The notes beneath the pieces were generated by a model. It saw only the letters and a program-made list of their open reading frames with translations, was not told the origin of the DNA and ran no database searches. Source: DLKC01 sp002478885 (GTDB lineage: Bacteria > Bacteroidota > Bacteroidia > Chitinophagales > Chitinophagaceae). Taken from it: a stretch of DNA of 64,000 nucleotides. The position numbers and the translations under genes were made by a program. Shown here in pieces: positions 61,647 through 64,000 of the stretch (the first letter of the stretch is position 1; every line of letters begins with the position of its first letter). Location of the stretch: positions 2,914,001 to 2,978,000 of the forward strand of contig JAXLUI010000001.1 in assembly GCA_046329585.1 (NCBI GenBank), in the 5' to 3' direction.

Positions 61647-63470
61647 ATGAAAAGTATTTCAAGTATAGCAGTTGCAATGCTTTTGATTATATCTGCACCT
61701 GCAAAATCACAGGATGAAATTCCACGAGATTGGGATATAGACAAGTGTTATTATGATAAAGATTCAGCCCGCTACATTCTTTTGGAGCACCGAATCCATT
61801 ATTTTCCGGATATAGAGGCAGGCGGGTATTTCCTGTCCATTTGGGATGTTACAACCGGAAAGCTTGTAAAGGCCTATCGTTATCGTTACGATAAATGGGT
61901 GATTGATGATTATGAACTAAAAGAATTTGACAATTTCGAATTCAATGACAAGATAAACCGCCGTTATGATCCGCCATTTTACAACGGCACTTATTTTTAT
62001 GTTGTCAACAACACCTTGAAAGTCTACTATCGTGATTTTAATGACTCTGTAAAATTTGTCATCCACCCTCAGGAAGTCTACCCAAAGCTTGACTTTTCCG
62101 GAAAAACGGGTACAGTAAGATCAAAGGCCGATGCACTGCTTGAAACCCAAAAACAAAACAGCTATTCACTGCTGATGCGGCTGGATACGGTATTGCCGAT
62201 GGCAAAAACACAATCACTTAACCTGAACAGGAAGAACCTGAAATCGCTGGTAGATAAATATGATTGCAACCTCTTTGTGGTTACCGCGACCGACAGCCTG
62301 CTTGCATTAAACCGTAATGTTATATTCAACAACAGCTTCAATGCCTACATCGATTCTTCGTTACAAATTGACGAACAGACCATGACCTACCAGTTAGGTT
62401 TTGCCGGCAATACAAAAGATATAAAACTTAGTTTCAATCATGAATGGTCAACCGCCAAAACGCCTGTCACTGTTTTGTTGTTAGGCAAAGCCAATGGAGA
62501 GGTATCCCAATACCTTACACAATCATATGAGGAAGCACGTATTGCTGAACAGGATTCTATAAAAGCAATAATAGCTATTCGTGCCCTTGTTAAATCAAAG
62601 ATGTTGCCGGGTGATAAATTGGTATTGGATACTTTAGAAAAAGTTGAACCTATACCCATAGGAGATGGAACCTACCAGGCAGCGCAAAATGTTTTTTTTA
62701 CAGATTTTGATAAAAAGTATAACCGCACAATGTATGTGGCTGTAAAGTCTTCACAAGACTCATTGGACATATTAGGCCATTACTATCCTGGCAGTGTGTA
62801 TAAATACATGCCTCCTGAAACCGTCAAAGAATTTAGCACCAACGGGTATACTATTTACCGCTGCAGCTTTACGGGAGACATAAACATCTTTGATATAGTG
62901 CATTACATTCAATCAACAGCTCATATCTATTATTTTATTACAAAACGGTTGGATGAAAAAGGGTATGCCGCCAATAAAAAATATTTCGATGAATGGGATG
63001 GTATTGCTGCAAAAAACAAGGAAGAAACAGAAGCTACAGGAAATTATAACCGAGGGCTGGCAAGCGATTTCAGCGATATAAAATCTACGATCGAAAAAAT
63101 GGCACATGCTTTAAACGATGTTTGTGTTGACAAACTCAGAACACTCAACAGTGGTGCTCCTTCTGCCAACACCTACAATCAATGCATTGGAGCTGTTTTT
63201 GATGAAACAGATAAAATTAAAAAGTATATCCTCAGCAATGAAAGTAAAATCAACACACTAGGCGCCAACAAATCAGCGTACGAAAATTATTTTAATATGG
63301 TCTTCGGATTAGTACAAAAAATTTCAGATGCTAAAGACAAAATCAACCAAAAAGTGAATGCAAATAATAATGGTGAAAAAGCTGATTTGAATGGAATAAA
63401 GGCTGCCATTTTTGATATAAGGATGGCAGCATCCGATATTTCAGCAAAAAGTTTCAATTATAATTATTGA
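61647..63470 (+). CDS. Large exported protein of unknown function
   Basis: A 607-residue protein with signal peptide MKSISSIAVAMLLIISAPAKSQ. The start of the mature part (RYILLEHRIHYFPDIEAGGYFLSIWDVTTGKLVKAYRYRYD) looks like a single WD/propeller-type strand group. A similar pattern occurs in the preceding large gene. The C-terminal 180 residues are mainly helical (NRGLASDFSDIKSTIEKMAHALNDVCVDKL, INTLGANKSAYENYFNMVFGLVQKISDAKDKINQKV). No domain recognised. It is followed after 2 bp by another exported protein, so they form an operon. Confidence 0.73.
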   Translation: MKSISSIAVAMLLIISAPAKSQDEIPRDWDIDKCYYDKDSARYILLEHRIHYFPDIEAGGYFLSIWDVTTGKLVKAYRYRYDKWVIDDYELKEFDNFEFNDKINRRYDPPFYNGTYFYVVNNTLKVYYRDFNDSVKFVIHPQEVYPKLDFSGKTGTVRSKADALLETQKQNSYSLLMRLDTVLPMAKTQSLNLNRKNLKSLVDKYDCNLFVVTATDSLLALNRNVIFNNSFNAYIDSSLQIDEQTMTYQLGFAGNTKDIKLSFNHEWSTAKTPVTVLLLGKANGEVSQYLTQSYEEARIAEQDSIKAIIAIRALVKSKMLPGDKLVLDTLEKVEPIPIGDGTYQAAQNVFFTDFDKKYNRTMYVAVKSSQDSLDILGHYYPGSVYKYMPPETVKEFSTNGYTIYRCSFTGDINIFDIVHYIQSTAHIYYFITKRLDEKGYAANKKYFDEWDGIAAKNKEETEATGNYNRGLASDFSDIKSTIEKMAHALNDVCVDKLRTLNSGAPSANTYNQCIGAVFDETDKIKKYILSNESKINTLGANKSAYENYFNMVFGLVQKISDAKDKINQKVNANNNGEKADLNGIKAAIFDIRMAASDISAKSFNYNY

Positions 63471-63472
63471 TC

Positions 63473-64000
63473 ATGAAAAGTATATTTTTAAAAATTTTGA
63501 TGCTATCAATATTGGCTGGCATTACCTGCAAAGAGACTTCAGCGCAGCAACAGTCCATCGTAAATCTTATTCTCACAAGTTTTAACGGAGCCCACCAGGG
63601 ATTTCCTTCCCTGATCAACGATACTATTTCGGATTGGGGTGGGTGGTCTTATAAGATCAACGCTAAAGTTGTGAAGCAATACGCCAATGTTCGGGACATT
63701 AATCTGGACTTCAGGAAGAATTATAAATCACTGCTACTGAACGATACACTGGTGCAATTGAACCAGATAAGAATAAGAAGTGAAACCATTATGCTGGGAG
63801 AAAACAAAACATGGGATGATTATAAAGACACACTCACATCCTATTACAATAAGCAGGTCGATTTTTTTATAAAGGCATTTGGAGCGCAACTGAATTACAC
63901 CCCGGTTATTACGTTGCAAAATGCAGATGATGCGAATTTTAAACCCAGGTATTGCATCTATTTTTACGAAAAATCTATAGCCATCCCCAAGACGCTAACC
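63473..64000 (+). CDS. Exported protein of unknown function (3' truncated by window)
   Basis: 176 codons are open to the last base with no stop, so the gene continues to the right. Signal peptide MKSIFLKILMLSILAGITCKETSAQ; the Cys in AGITCK could also be a lipobox. The mature part begins QSIVNLILTSFNGAHQGFPSLINDTISDWGGWSYKINAKV and is Tyr/Asn-rich. Not recognised. It starts 2 bp after the previous stop. Confidence 0.75.
   Translation, partial: MKSIFLKILMLSILAGITCKETSAQQQSIVNLILTSFNGAHQGFPSLINDTISDWGGWSYKINAKVVKQYANVRDINLDFRKNYKSLLLNDTLVQLNQIRIRSETIMLGENKTWDDYKDTLTSYYNKQVDFFIKAFGAQLNYTPVITLQNADDANFKPRYCIYFYEKSIAIPKTLT

Noticed and set aside
1..64000. tRNA, rRNA, riboswitch or phage/IS genes in the spacers
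   Set aside because: I checked the gaps over about 200 bp and saw only the dispersed repeats, terminators and promoter-like sites described.

Overview
The window comes from a member of the Bacteroidota, most likely family Chitinophagaceae. The evidence is a type IX secretion (T9SS) C-terminal sorting domain, a GLPGLI-family protein, a DUF5916/CBM9-type protein, an OMP_b-brl_3 outer-membrane barrel with a carboxypeptidase-like N-terminal domain, A/T-rich translation starts that mostly lack Shine-Dalgarno sequences, and TAnnTTTG-type -7 boxes. No rRNA, tRNA, CRISPR array, insertion sequence or phage gene was seen. The window is chromosomal, gene-dense and mixes housekeeping with accessory genes.

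Layout. (1) 1-11.2 kb, all on +: a carbohydrate locus. It holds a 5'-truncated PF10091/GH144-type glucanase, then Gfo/Idh/MocA oxidoreductase, SDR, ROK kinase, SIS isomerase, MetE-like protein, UlaG-like metallo-hydrolase, DoxX, SGNH hydrolase, and a periplasmic GH3 beta-glucosidase. A GH144 plus GH3 pair would fit beta-1,2-glucan (sophoro-oligosaccharide) use; the ROK, SIS, Gfo and SDR proteins would handle the released sugars. (2) 11.4-14.4 kb: sugar-phosphate isomerase/epimerase, a small protein and a sialate O-acetylesterase. (3) 14.5-20.7 kb: polA, murF, then a Crp/Fnr regulator, rhodanese and DUF983 group. (4) 20.8-30.1 kb: serine hydrolase, GH63/MGH1-like glucosidase, alpha/beta hydrolase, methyltransferase, bcp, and an unrecognised kinase-fold protein. 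(5) 30.3-34.1 kb: fabF, a T9SS protein remnant, a PPTase, dcd and a DUF1684 protein. (6) 34.1-42.6 kb: an OmpR-type two-component system, GLPGLI protein, PAS histidine kinase and OMP_b-brl_3 barrel. The GLPGLI and barrel genes share helically phased TTAAC repeats in their promoters, suggesting one regulon. (7) 42.7-56.4 kb: DoxX-like protein, nitrilase, DUF5916 protein, helicase-nuclease, Ig-like lipoprotein, L,D-transpeptidase and D-aminoacylase. (8) 56.6-64 kb: a papain-like C1 peptidase with DUF4384 followed by five exported proteins of unknown function, the last cut by the window end.

The most striking non-coding signal is a dispersed intergenic repeat family with core GTTGCGTCGCACTCTTGTAC, or its reverse complement. 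It occurs more than 30 times in 64 kb, practically never inside a gene. Each half unit runs from an outer CCCGGCT motif to the core, and seven places have two halves facing each other around a 50-150 bp interior, making MITE-like imperfect palindromes. A related ~100 bp form (called repeat B here) occurs three times and creates false upstream start codons for two genes.

Sequences were interpreted by eye. Family names come from recognised motifs, not from database searches.
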